Source of the DNA: Candidatus Levybacteria bacterium CG_4_9_14_0_2_um_filter_35_21
GTDB lineage: Bacteria; Patescibacteriota; Microgenomatia; Levybacterales; UBA12049
Direction: 5' to 3'
DNA: 34,264 nt
Assembly: GCA_002788395.1 (NCBI GenBank)
Contig: PFRF01000026.1
Location: 1-34,264, forward strand
The notes beneath the pieces are model-generated. The model had not been told where the DNA came from and did not search any database. It saw nothing but the letters and a program-made list of their open reading frames with translations. This document shows, piece by piece, positions 15,517-24,143 of the stretch. The translations under genes were made by a program, and so were the position numbers. How positions within the stretch are numbered: position 1 is the stretch's first letter; the number at the start of each line of letters is the position of its first letter.

Positions 15517-15555
15517 ATGCCAGCAAAGAAAAAGAAGAAGAAAGCAAAGAAATAA
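15517..15555 (+). CDS. 12-residue lysine-rich micro-peptide
   Basis: The reading frame encodes MPAKKKKKKAKK followed by TAA: 8 of 12 residues are Lys (5 AAG and 3 AAA codons). It is too short for usual gene calling, but the ATG sits at ideal distance from a near-perfect Shine-Dalgarno site and a terminator follows. The unit is therefore self-contained and lies directly upstream of secA. Function unknown. Possibilities: a nucleic-acid- or ribosome-binding micro-protein, a leader peptide whose polylysine codons slow ribosomes, or a small RNA with a short reading frame. Confidence 0.6.
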   Translation: MPAKKKKKKAKK

Positions 15556-15574
15556 TTGGTGATTTGTTTGGAGA

Positions 15575-15596
15575 TTACCAATTGATCAATTGGTAA
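15575..15596. repeat. 22-bp perfect palindrome
   Basis: Half-site TTACCAATTGA followed by its exact reverse complement. As DNA it could be an operator; as RNA it has no loop and would open at the centre. Its left arm can alternatively pair with 15554-15563 (10 pairs including one G-U), overlapping the stop codon of the micro-peptide. Confidence 0.7.
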
Positions 15597-15636
15597 AACC
15601 CCACTTCGGAATTAAATGTTTCGAGTGGGGTTTTTT
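15595..15636 (+). terminator. Rho-independent terminator between the micro-peptide and secA
   Basis: AAAACCCCACT (15595-15605) pairs with AGTGGGGTTTT (15624-15634), then T residues to 15636. A stem of 11 pairs makes this the clearest terminator in the window. Confidence 0.85.
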
Positions 15637-15637
15637 G

Positions 15638-15646
15638 TGGTAAAAT
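15638..15646 (+). promoter_or_regulatory. Extended -10 of secA, leaderless spacing
   Basis: TGG-TAAAAT directly follows the terminator T-run and ends 7 bases before the ATG at 15654. The earlier in-frame ATG (15645) overlaps the -10 itself, which supports 15654 as the start. Confidence 0.5.
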
Positions 15647-15653
15647 GGATAGT

Positions 15654-18362
15654 ATGTTTAAAGCTCTATCTAAATTTTTCGATTCAAATGAAAAAGAAAT
15701 AAAAAAAATTACCCCAATTGTTTCCGAAATAAACAGTTTTGAAGATAAAATTAAAAAACTCAAAGACAGTGACTTTTCTAAAAAAACAGAAAGTTTTAGA
15801 CAAAGAATAGTAGATGGAGAGCCATTGGACTTAATCTTACCGGAAGCATTTGCGTTGGTTAGAGAGGCTTCTAGAAGATCAATCGGACAAAGACATTTTG
15901 ATGTTCAACTTATGGCGTCTGTAACTCTTGCTCGCGGTAAAATTGTAGAGCAAAGAACAGGAGAAGGGAAAACTTTATCTGCCCTTCCTGCTTTATATTT
16001 ACACTCACTAACCGGTAAAAGTGTCCATTTGGTAACAGTAAATGATTATTTAGCCCGTCGTGACTGTGGTTGGATGGGACCTATTTTTAATTTTTTAGGT
16101 CTAAAGGTATCATCAATAATTAGTGAACAATCTTTTCTGTTTGATCCCAAACATACTAATAAAACTGTAAATGATTTTAGACTTTTACATCTTAGACCAA
16201 TATCCAGAAAAGAAGCATACGAAGCGGATATTGTTTACGGAATAAATTCCGAATTTGGATTTGACTACCTAAGAGATAATATGGCAACAGATGCTTCTCA
16301 AATAGTTCAGAGAGGTTATTATTTTGCCGTTGTAGACGAGGTAGACTCGGTTCTAATAGACGAAGCCCGTACTCCGCACATTATTTCCGCACCGGATGAA
16401 GCTCCTGCCCAAAAATATTATGAATACGCAAAAATTGTTGATAAATTAAATCCGGAAACAGATTATAAAATAGACGAAAAATTGCGTACTGCTCATTTAA
16501 CTGACCATGGAATAAGTAAAATTGAAAAAATGTTTGGTGTTCCCGATATTTACGAAAAAGATTTTGACACTGTTTATCATTTGGAGGCGGCGCTTAAAGC
16601 AAGAACATTATTTCATAAAGAAAAAGACTATATTGTAAAAGATAATGAAGTTATTTTAGTTGACGAATTTACAGGAAGATTAATGACAGGTAGGAGGCTT
16701 TCGGAGGGTCTTCATCAGGCTATTGAAGCAAAGGAAAATGTTACGATTCAACGGGAATCAAAAACTCTAGCTACTGTTTCCCTTCAAAATTACTTTAGAA
16801 TGTACGAAAGACTTGCCGGAATGACAGGAACGGCAGTTACGGAAGCGGAAGAATTTAACAAAATTTATAAGTTAGACGTAGTGGTAATTCCGACGCATCG
16901 CAATATGATTAGGAAAGATGAGCCGGATGCGATTTACAAAACAGGAAGAGCAAAAATTGCGGCAGTTGCCGATTTAATTGAAAAAGCATACAAAAAGGGT
17001 CAGCCGGTTTTGGTTGGAACAACCTCGATAGAAAAAAACGAAATAGTTTCTCAGGCTCTAAAAAGAAGAGGAGTAAAACACGAAGTTTTAAACGCTAAAA
17101 ACCATGAAAGAGAAGCAGAAATTATTGCTAAGGCAGGGGAAAAAGGGGCAGTTACTGTTGCAACAAATATGGCGGGACGTGGAGTAGACATAATTTTAGG
17201 AGGAGACACTCCAAAGCTTGAGGACGGTACAGAAAAAAGAGGAACTAAGGAATGGGAGATTTGGGAAAAAAGACATAAAGAAGTGCTTAATTCAGGTGGA
17301 TTAATGGTTATTGGAACAGAAAGGCATGAATCCAGAAGAATAGATAATCAGCTAAGAGGAAGATCCGGTCGTCAGGGGGATCCGGGTGTTTCACAATTTT
17401 TTGTTGGACTGGATGATGAAATAATGAGGCTTTTTGGTGGAGATACTATTTCTAATATTATGACACGCTTTAATATGCCCGAAGATATTCCATTGCAAAA
17501 TCCGTTGGTCTCAAAAGCTATTGAGCAAGCGCAGGGAAAGGTTGAAGGGTATAACTTTGACATGAGAAAACATTTGGTTGAATATGACGATGTTATAAAC
17601 AAACAAAGGGAAATAATTTATCAGCGCAGAAGAAAAGTTTTGGAAGGGACGGAAAAAGTGGACTTAAAAACAGACATTAAAGAAATGGTTGCAAATAATA
17701 TTGCAATTACCGTGGAAATGAGTGCTATAGATTATGAGAATCCGGAAAAATCCGTAAATAGGCAAATCGTAGATAAATTTACAACTATTATTCCTTTTGA
17801 AGATGTGTCTGCCGGGCAAATTGAAACTCAATTGGAACAGTTGCATTCTAATCAAGAAAAAATCGAGTTTTTGGTAAAAATAGCAGATGATATGTATGAA
17901 GCACGTGAAAAACAAATGGGTAAGGAGTTAATGCACGAAATAGAGAAATTCGTAACACTTTCGGTAGTAGATAATTTATGGATGGATCATTTAGATGCAA
18001 TTGATAATTTGCGTCAGGGAATTGGCCTCCGTGGCTATGGGCAAAGAGATCCCTTAGTTGAATATAAGAATGAAGCCTTTACAATGTTTGAAAAGCTTTT
18101 GGCAGGAATTGACGACGAAGTAGCTCATAGAATTTACCGGGTTCAAGTTCAAAGCCAGTCCCCTGAGATGCACCAGCATCAACACCAGCATGTTGCCGCT
18201 AATAATCCAAATGCTTCCTCTGTTCCTTCCTCAACCGGTTTTCAAAATACAACAACTGTAAATACTTCAAGTTCAGTTTCGGATAAAAAAAAACTCGGTC
18301 GCAATGACCCCTGTTGGTGCGGATCCGGGAAAAAATATAAAAAATGCCACTTGCCGGATTAA
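15654..18362 (+). CDS. secA: Preprotein translocase ATPase SecA
   Basis: 902 residues from the ATG at 15654 (an alternative ATG at 15645 lies inside the predicted -10). SecA drives secretory proteins through SecYEG using ATP. Visible features: Walker A RTGEGKT (102-108), VTVNDYLARRD, Walker B VVDEVDSVLIDEARTP, NYFRMYERLAGMTGTA, TNMAGRGVDIILGG, IGTERHESRRIDNQLRGRSGRQGDPG, LWMDHLDAID and GLRGYGQRDPLVEYKNEAF. The C-terminal zinc-binding SEC-C motif RNDPCWCGSGKKYKKCH is complete. A short insertion relative to many SecA proteins lies around FDPKHTNKTVNDFRLLHL, and a His/Gln run (MHQHQHQH) sits in the C-terminal linker. It is the likely exporter of the envelope proteins seen in this window. Confidence 0.97.
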   Translation: MFKALSKFFDSNEKEIKKITPIVSEINSFEDKIKKLKDSDFSKKTESFRQRIVDGEPLDLILPEAFALVREASRRSIGQRHFDVQLMASVTLARGKIVEQRTGEGKTLSALPALYLHSLTGKSVHLVTVNDYLARRDCGWMGPIFNFLGLKVSSIISEQSFLFDPKHTNKTVNDFRLLHLRPISRKEAYEADIVYGINSEFGFDYLRDNMATDASQIVQRGYYFAVVDEVDSVLIDEARTPHIISAPDEAPAQKYYEYAKIVDKLNPETDYKIDEKLRTAHLTDHGISKIEKMFGVPDIYEKDFDTVYHLEAALKARTLFHKEKDYIVKDNEVILVDEFTGRLMTGRRLSEGLHQAIEAKENVTIQRESKTLATVSLQNYFRMYERLAGMTGTAVTEAEEFNKIYKLDVVVIPTHRNMIRKDEPDAIYKTGRAKIAAVADLIEKAYKKGQPVLVGTTSIEKNEIVSQALKRRGVKHEVLNAKNHEREAEIIAKAGEKGAVTVATNMAGRGVDIILGGDTPKLEDGTEKRGTKEWEIWEKRHKEVLNSGGLMVIGTERHESRRIDNQLRGRSGRQGDPGVSQFFVGLDDEIMRLFGGDTISNIMTRFNMPEDIPLQNPLVSKAIEQAQGKVEGYNFDMRKHLVEYDDVINKQREIIYQRRRKVLEGTEKVDLKTDIKEMVANNIAITVEMSAIDYENPEKSVNRQIVDKFTTIIPFEDVSAGQIETQLEQLHSNQEKIEFLVKIADDMYEAREKQMGKELMHEIEKFVTLSVVDNLWMDHLDAIDNLRQGIGLRGYGQRDPLVEYKNEAFTMFEKLLAGIDDEVAHRIYRVQVQSQSPEMHQHQHQHVAANNPNASSVPSSTGFQNTTTVNTSSSVSDKKKLGRNDPCWCGSGKKYKKCHLPD

Positions 18363-18391
18363 AAGCACACCTTTATTAGAGCAAGATTTTT

Positions 18392-18400
18392 TGATAGGAT
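18392..18400 (+). promoter_or_regulatory. Putative extended -10 before the pilus operon
   Basis: TGA-TAGGAT ends 8 bases before the pilB ATG at 18409. It resembles the mazG element (TGA-TAGAAT). No -35 is clear. Confidence 0.4.
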
Positions 18401-18408
18401 AGAGTTGT

Positions 18409-20088
18409 ATGTTGCTGCCCAATGAACAAATAAAGTTTCTCCTATTGCAGACTGGCCAAGTAAGTCAACAAACAATAGACTCCCTAGAGGCTTTTGCGAA
18501 AAACTCGCGAGTTCCTCTACAGGAAGCAGCAATAGAAAAAGACGTTGTTTCAGACGAAAACTTAGGAATTCTCATTGCAAATTATCTTAAGTATCCATTT
18601 ATCTCCCTGGCAAAAATTTCAATACCAGATAATATATTCTCGATTGTTCCCGAAAGACTTGCCAGAAAATATAAAATAGTTTCATTTGCAAAAGACGAAG
18701 AAGGAATAAAGCTTGCAATGGAAAATCCGCTTAATAAAGATCTTTCAGACATGATTTCCAAAAAAACAAAACTCAAAATAATACCTTACTTTGCAACAGA
18801 AAGAGATATAGAAAATTCGTTACAGTTATATAGAAAAAATTTACAACAGGTTTTTAACGAGCTTTTGCGAGGAGTAATAGGTACAGAAGTTGAAGGAGAA
18901 GATTTTCCGATTATAAAAATGGTTGAGATTCTCATAACCTATGCTTATAGAGATAAAGCTTCCGATATACACATAGAGCCGGAAGAAAACGATCTTTTAG
19001 TTCGTTTTAGAATAGATGGAATTTTGCACGACATGTTATATCTGGACAAAAAGTTAACAGAAAGAATTTTAATGCGCATTAAAATTCTTTCAAGGCTTAG
19101 AACGGATGAGCATTTAAGCGCCCAAGATGGGAAAATAAGAATGGTTATTGATAATGACAACTTGGATCTTCGTGTTTCTATAGTCCCGATCGCCGAAGGA
19201 GAAAAAGCCGTACTTCGTCTTTTGCCTTCGCACTTTAGACAGTTTTCCCTTCTTGATTTGGGAATGAGAGAAGAAGATCTTAAGAAAGTTAACGCAGCAA
19301 TTAATAAAACTTTCGGTATGATTTTATCAACGGGACCAACAGGATCTGGGAAAACAACGTCTATTTATTCGATTCTTAAGATTCTTAACACAAGAGAAAA
19401 AAATATTACAACGATTGAAGATCCTATAGAATACAGAATTAAAGGAGTTAATCAAATTCAAGTAAATGTTAAAAGCAACCTCACCTTTGCACAAGGACTA
19501 AGAAGTATTCTTCGTCAGGATCCAAACGTAATTTTTGTAGGAGAAATAAGAGATGATGAAACTGCGGAAATTGCTGTAAATGCAGCTTTAACAGGGCATT
19601 TAGTCGTTTCCACCCTTCATACAAATGATGCTGCGACCGCTTTGCCTCGTCTTGTCGATATGAAAATTGAGCCTTTTTTGGTTGCCTCAACAGTAAATGT
19701 TATTATTGCCCAAAGATTGGTTAGAAAAATATGTGAATCTTGTAAGGTTCAGGGTGTTTTAAAAAGGAGTGATCTTGCTAAAAATATAGCGGAAGAACTT
19801 ATTGCAAAATATTTTCCTCCGCAAGAGGATCTTAAAGTTTATCAGGGAAAAGGATGTAAGGTTTGTCATAATACGGGATTCTTGGGAAGAATAGGAGTTT
19901 TTGAAGTACTGGAAATGACAAACACGATAAAAAAACTCATTACTGACAAAAATGACTCAGATGTTATCGCTAAAAAAGCAATAGAAGAGGGCATGACCAC
20001 TATGCAGGAAGACGGAATGGATAAAATCGTAAAAGGAATGACTACTCTTGAAGAAGTACTGAGGGTTACAAAGGTGGAAAAAGTATGA
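18409..20088 (+). CDS. pilB: Type IV pilus assembly ATPase PilB (GspE/PilB family)
   Basis: 559 residues. An N-terminal MshEN/GspE-N domain (about residues 1-145) precedes the hexameric secretion ATPase core. Motifs are SDIHIEPEE, Walker A GPTGSGKTTS (309-318), IEDPIEYRIKGVNQIQVN (Asp box), Walker B FVGEIRDDETAEI (376-388) and the His box VVSTLHTNDA. Two CxxC pairs (C442/C445, then GCKVCHNTG) form the zinc site typical of extension ATPases. It powers pilin polymerisation. No PilT retraction ATPase lies in the window. The stop overlaps the pilC start by 4 bases (ATGA), so it heads the pilus operon. Confidence 0.96.
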   Translation: MLLPNEQIKFLLLQTGQVSQQTIDSLEAFAKNSRVPLQEAAIEKDVVSDENLGILIANYLKYPFISLAKISIPDNIFSIVPERLARKYKIVSFAKDEEGIKLAMENPLNKDLSDMISKKTKLKIIPYFATERDIENSLQLYRKNLQQVFNELLRGVIGTEVEGEDFPIIKMVEILITYAYRDKASDIHIEPEENDLLVRFRIDGILHDMLYLDKKLTERILMRIKILSRLRTDEHLSAQDGKIRMVIDNDNLDLRVSIVPIAEGEKAVLRLLPSHFRQFSLLDLGMREEDLKKVNAAINKTFGMILSTGPTGSGKTTSIYSILKILNTREKNITTIEDPIEYRIKGVNQIQVNVKSNLTFAQGLRSILRQDPNVIFVGEIRDDETAEIAVNAALTGHLVVSTLHTNDAATALPRLVDMKIEPFLVASTVNVIIAQRLVRKICESCKVQGVLKRSDLAKNIAEELIAKYFPPQEDLKVYQGKGCKVCHNTGFLGRIGVFEVLEMTNTIKKLITDKNDSDVIAKKAIEEGMTTMQEDGMDKIVKGMTTLEEVLRVTKVEKV

Positions 20089-21140
20089 ACGCAAAAAACA
20101 TAACTATCTCCGATAATGAAAAAGTAAGCCTATTTAGTACATTATCTACTATGATTAATGCGGGAATTCCAATTCTCGAAACCGTAGATTCAATAGCGGA
20201 TGGTTCTAAAGGGAATACAAAAAAAGTTATAGAGTCAATAAGGGAAGATATTACACAAGGTAAATCTTTATCCGTTGCGTTTTCTAAATTTCCCTCTGTT
20301 TTTAACAAGGTAACCATAAATGTAATTAAAGCTTCGGAAGAAGCGGGGACATTAGATGTTGTTTTAAAAGATTTAAAGTCTCAACTGCAAAAAGACATGG
20401 AATTTATAAATAATGTTAAATCAGCAGTTACTTATCCGCTAGTAATTCTCGTATTATTTATGGCAGTTTTAATGATAATACTTGTGGTTGTAGTTCCCAA
20501 GATAGCCACGGTGTTTATTCAGCTTAGAGTTAAATTGCCGCTTCCTACAAAAATTCTCATATTTATGTCTGATGCTGTTTTGCATTATCCAATTCCACTT
20601 TTAATTGGCCTGGCTCTAATCGTCGGGGGCTTTATGCTTTTATTCAGGTATAAAAAATCAATTATATTAGGTTTTATTTTTTCTCTTCCGCTTGTTTCGA
20701 GATTAATTAAAGAGATTGATTTGGTTCGTTTTTCCCGAAGCATGTATCTTTTATTAAATTCCGGTATTACTATTACATCGGCTTTGGCATTAGTTGAAGG
20801 AACAGTTATGCGAAAAGATATTGCAAAAGCCATTGCAATTGGCCAGGAAACCGTTCTCTCAGGGAAAAAAATTTCCGATGCATTTAAAGATAAAAAAACC
20901 ATTTTTCCGGTAATTGTAGTAAAAATTATTGAAGCAGGAGAAAAAACGGGAACTTTGGAAAAATCAATGCAAGAAATTGCAGAATATATGGATTACCAAG
21001 TAAATTCAACTCTAAAAACAGTAATTTCGCTACTTGAACCGCTGATGCTGGTTTTTGTTGGGATTTTGGTTGGAGCAATGATGATGTCTATTATTACTCC
21101 TATTTATGGATTAATCGGTCAATTTAATGGTGGGAGATGA
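20085..21140 (+). CDS. pilC: Type IV pilus inner-membrane platform protein PilC (GspF family)
   Basis: 351 residues with the two GspF repeats: GIPILETVDSIADG, VIKASEEAGTLDVVLKDL in the first and LLNSGITITSALALVEGTV, VVKIIEAGEKTGTLEKSMQEIAEY in the second. Three transmembrane helices are predicted (about residues 118-142, 165-187, 320-345). It is shorter than many PilC proteins (about 400) because the N-terminal cytoplasmic part is reduced. It couples PilB to pilin extraction from the membrane. It is translationally coupled to pilB and overlaps the next pilin gene by 4 bases; its TGA stop shows the standard code. Confidence 0.95.
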   Translation: MNAKNITISDNEKVSLFSTLSTMINAGIPILETVDSIADGSKGNTKKVIESIREDITQGKSLSVAFSKFPSVFNKVTINVIKASEEAGTLDVVLKDLKSQLQKDMEFINNVKSAVTYPLVILVLFMAVLMIILVVVVPKIATVFIQLRVKLPLPTKILIFMSDAVLHYPIPLLIGLALIVGGFMLLFRYKKSIILGFIFSLPLVSRLIKEIDLVRFSRSMYLLLNSGITITSALALVEGTVMRKDIAKAIAIGQETVLSGKKISDAFKDKKTIFPVIVVKIIEAGEKTGTLEKSMQEIAEYMDYQVNSTLKTVISLLEPLMLVFVGILVGAMMMSIITPIYGLIGQFNGGR

Positions 21141-21616
21141 AAAACAATCAATCTGGTTTTACCTTGATAGAGTTAATTATCGTACTGGGAATTCTTCTGA
21201 TGCTTTTTGGATTTATAAGTTTTAACTTAGTTGGTGTGCAGAGAACTGCATCGGTAAGCTCAACGGTTGACATTTTACTTTCGGACATAGCATCGCAGCA
21301 AACTAAAGCTATGCTCGGAGTCGGTTCAGCAAGTGGAAATAGTTACGGAATTTATTTCCAACCCGGTGAATATACATTATTTAAGGGGATTACATATCCT
21401 CCATCTGACCCTAATAATTTTGTCGTTTCTCTTGATCCGGGAATTACATTAACAAATATTACTTTTCCATCAAGCTCTATAGTTTTTTCTACAGGAACAG
21501 GAGAGATAAATGGATTTTTAGATGGTCAAAACACAATCAGCATAAAGGATGCACAAGGAACAAAAATAGAAACCATCACTATAAATAGGTATGGCGTGAT
21601 AATTTCGAAAAATTAA
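21137..21616 (+). CDS. Minor pilin / pseudopilin, GspH/FimT-like
   Basis: 159 residues. The class III prepilin leader MKNNQSG is cut before FTLIELIIVLGILLML, with Glu at +5 of the mature protein. The rest is a beta-rich globular domain with FNLVGVQRTASVSSTVDILLSDIASQQTKAM (helix, read in pieces) and a C-terminal ITINRYGVIISKN, reminiscent of FimT/GspH folds. It needs a prepilin peptidase (PilD), which is not in this window. The likely role is in the initiating or tip complex, as a group of minor pilins follows in the same operon. Confidence 0.88.
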   Translation: MKNNQSGFTLIELIIVLGILLMLFGFISFNLVGVQRTASVSSTVDILLSDIASQQTKAMLGVGSASGNSYGIYFQPGEYTLFKGITYPPSDPNNFVVSLDPGITLTNITFPSSSIVFSTGTGEINGFLDGQNTISIKDAQGTKIETITINRYGVIISKN

Positions 21617-21617
21617 A

Positions 21618-23603
21618 ATGAAAAACAAAGGTCAGTCCTTAATTGAGCTTTTAATTGTAATAGCCTTGTCGGCAATTTTAATCCCGGCTTTACTTGTAGG
21701 CTTTGCTGTAACAAGAAATGGAAGAGCACAGCAAGAACAAAGACTTCAGGCAACAAATTATCTAAAAGAAGCTCAGGAGGCAATAAGAATAATTTATTTT
21801 AATAATTGGGATAATCTTATAAATGGAACATACCATCCTGTTGTTTCTAGTTCAACTTGGGTTCTTTCTCCAGGCTCCGAAGCAATAGACAATAACTTTG
21901 TACGGCAAGTTACAATAAGCGATGTTTTTAGAGATACAAATGGTAATATTGTTACAATCGGTGGAGTCCTTGATCCGTCCACGAAAGAAATTACAGTTTC
22001 AGTTTCCTGGATAAATCCAATGTCCTCGTCGGTTACGGCAAGTTCATATTTAACGAGAAATAAAAATCTAACACATCTGGAGACAGTTGTTGCCGATTTT
22101 ACTCCTGGAGTTTCTAATCCTGTAACAACAGGTGTAGTAATAACAGATACAAGCGGAGGAGAAATTATGCTAGGGGCAGGCGGAGGCGGAGGAGATTGGT
22201 GTAATCCAAGTCAATCAATTACAACGGTTAATCTATCGCGTCAAGGGATTCCGACGTCAGTATGGGCATTTGAAGCGGGGGACGGAAACGATGGTAATAG
22301 AGTATTTGCGGGAACAGGATTAAATGCATCCGGACCAACGTTTACCAATACAAAAGTTATTGGCAATAGTCCGCCAACTGCTACATTTCTTGGTCAATTT
22401 AACAATACGAAAACAAACGGTATGTTTGGAAGCGCTAACTATGCATATTTGGCTACAGATCAAAATTCAGCTGAAGTTACAATTCTTGACTTGAATCAAT
22501 TTACAGATCCGCCCACTAATCAAAATTACAAAACAGTAGGAACGTTTGATACACCCGGGCCTACAGATGCAAATGGCGTCTTTGTGTCTGGGGATACAGG
22601 ATATGTAATAACAGGAAGTACTTTGTACAACTTTAATATAACAGACAAGACGAATCCTACTGCTCTTGATTCAGACGGAGTTACTCTTGCAGGGACAGGG
22701 AATAAGATTGTTGCTGTCGGGAATTACGCATATGTGGTAACTTCAAGTACGTCGAAACAGTTACAAATTGTTGATATCAGTATCCCAACGAATTTAAGTG
22801 TCATTGGAAATTTATCTTCAGGGCTTAATGATAAAGGTGCTGTAGATTTGTTTGTGAACTCATCGGCAACAATTGCGTATGTCGTAACGTCGGTATCAGA
22901 TACCAATGGAGAATTTTTTATTATCGATATGACCAATAAAACTAATCCTGCTCCGGTTGTTGACGGAGCTTATGAATTAGGCGGTATGAATCCAAAAGGT
23001 GTAACAGCCGTAACCGGCAACAAAGTAATTATAGTTGGAACTGGAGGGTTAAAACAGTACCAAATTATTGACGTTTCAGAAAATCCTCCTAAAACATGTG
23101 GTGGTGGTCTTACAGTAACTGGTGGAGTAAATGCAATTTCGTCTGTTTTGCAATCAGACGGCTATTCATATTCATACATTATTACGGGAGATACTTATGC
23201 GGAATTAAAAATAATCTTAGGGGGAGGAGGAGCAGGTAGTAGGTATACATCTTCGGGGGTTTTTGAGTCTGAGACATTTGATGCCGAAAAAGAAGTTGCC
23301 TGGAACATGCTTTCTGCCACAATTTCTGCGCCTTTAAACACAACACTTCAATTTAAAGTTGCTTTAAAAGATGCGCTAAACAATAGCTGTAGCGGCGTAA
23401 GTTTTAACAATTCAGATTTTGTCGGGAGCGATGGACAGTCAAGTTCTTTTTTTCCATCAACAGGAGGAATTTTGGCATTTAATAGTGACGGGAATGGTTA
23501 TGAAAATCCCGCTCAATGCGCACGCTATCGAGCATACTTAACAACTTCAGACATAACACAGTCGCCTGTTGTTCACGATGTTAATCTTAATTATTCGCCG
23601 TAA
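21618..23603 (+). CDS. Giant minor pilin with a beta-propeller (LVIVD-like) and a C-terminal beta-domain, candidate pilus-tip adhesin
   Basis: 661 residues. A class III leader MKNKG is cut before QSLIELLIVIALSAIL, Glu at +5, followed by the helical pilin stalk. After a Gly-rich linker (GAGGGGGDW, near residue 190) comes an Ala/Val/Gly/Thr-rich region of about 330 residues. It has repeating units of the type YVVTSSTSKQLQIVDIS, FFIIDMTNKTNP and KQYQIIDVSENPP, as in LVIVD beta-propellers. The final 125 residues (SGVFESETFDAEKEVAWN to VVHDVNLNYSP) look like a jelly-roll domain. Two Cys (GVSC... and AQC...) may form a disulfide. By position and architecture it should be displayed on the pilus, perhaps for binding host cells or surfaces; that role is inferred. 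Confidence 0.85.
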   Translation: MKNKGQSLIELLIVIALSAILIPALLVGFAVTRNGRAQQEQRLQATNYLKEAQEAIRIIYFNNWDNLINGTYHPVVSSSTWVLSPGSEAIDNNFVRQVTISDVFRDTNGNIVTIGGVLDPSTKEITVSVSWINPMSSSVTASSYLTRNKNLTHLETVVADFTPGVSNPVTTGVVITDTSGGEIMLGAGGGGGDWCNPSQSITTVNLSRQGIPTSVWAFEAGDGNDGNRVFAGTGLNASGPTFTNTKVIGNSPPTATFLGQFNNTKTNGMFGSANYAYLATDQNSAEVTILDLNQFTDPPTNQNYKTVGTFDTPGPTDANGVFVSGDTGYVITGSTLYNFNITDKTNPTALDSDGVTLAGTGNKIVAVGNYAYVVTSSTSKQLQIVDISIPTNLSVIGNLSSGLNDKGAVDLFVNSSATIAYVVTSVSDTNGEFFIIDMTNKTNPAPVVDGAYELGGMNPKGVTAVTGNKVIIVGTGGLKQYQIIDVSENPPKTCGGGLTVTGGVNAISSVLQSDGYSYSYIITGDTYAELKIILGGGGAGSRYTSSGVFESETFDAEKEVAWNMLSATISAPLNTTLQFKVALKDALNNSCSGVSFNNSDFVGSDGQSSSFFPSTGGILAFNSDGNGYENPAQCARYRAYLTTSDITQSPVVHDVNLNYSP

Positions 23604-24137
23604 ATGATAAACAAAAAACTAATTAAAAATTTAAATTTAAAAATTAAAGATTATGAAAAAGGCTTTACTCTTATAGAAATCATAATTTATATGGGCATTT
23701 TTTCCATACTAATTGTTGCGATGCTCCAGTTGTTAACTGCTGTTTTTGACGTCCAATTGGAATCTCAGAGTACGGCAAGTGTTTCTCAAGATGGACGTTT
23801 TATTTTAAATAAATTAACCAACGATATTAAAAAAGCAAAAATTATTACATCCCCAAATATAGGAAATCAGGGTCAAAGTCTTGTAATATCCGATGGAACC
23901 ACAATTTATACATACAATCTGTTAAGTGAAAATTTAACCTTAACTAATAGCACTACGGGAACAACAGATCAGCTAAACAGTGTTGATACAACGGTTTCTA
24001 ATTTAAATATTTTAAGGCTCGCGGATACAAGCGGTCAGAATAACACTCTCACAGTTTCATTTATTATTAACAGTAAGGTGTTAAGAAGAAATGGAGTCAA
24101 TACGGAAAACTTTAGAATAACAGTAGGGACTCGTTAA
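23604..24137 (+). CDS. Minor pilin, PilW/GspJ-like
   Basis: 177 residues. A long leader MINKKLIKNLNLKIKDYEKG is cut before FTLIEIIIYMGIFSIL, with Glu at +5. The mature part has the PilW/GspJ pattern: a hydrophobic stalk helix, SQDGRFILNKLTNDIKKAK, then beta-strands rich in Thr/Ser/Asn and a final VNTENFRITVGTR. It begins immediately after the propeller-pilin stop. Expected partner of the other minor pilins in a tip complex. Confidence 0.85.
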   Translation: MINKKLIKNLNLKIKDYEKGFTLIEIIIYMGIFSILIVAMLQLLTAVFDVQLESQSTASVSQDGRFILNKLTNDIKKAKIITSPNIGNQGQSLVISDGTTIYTYNLLSENLTLTNSTTGTTDQLNSVDTTVSNLNILRLADTSGQNNTLTVSFIINSKVLRRNGVNTENFRITVGTR

Positions 24138-24143
24138 ATAAAA

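Noticed and set aside
15645-15653. The ATG at 15645 as the SecA start
   Set aside because: It lies within the predicted -10 (TAAAAT) and adds only three residues; the ATG at 15654 fits both the promoter spacing and the usual SecA N-terminus.
15500-15660. Classical attenuation of secA by the lysine-rich peptide
   Set aside because: The terminator stem overlaps the upstream palindrome by only two bases, so I see no true antiterminator. secA also has its own -10 after the terminator. A separate peptide unit is the simpler reading.
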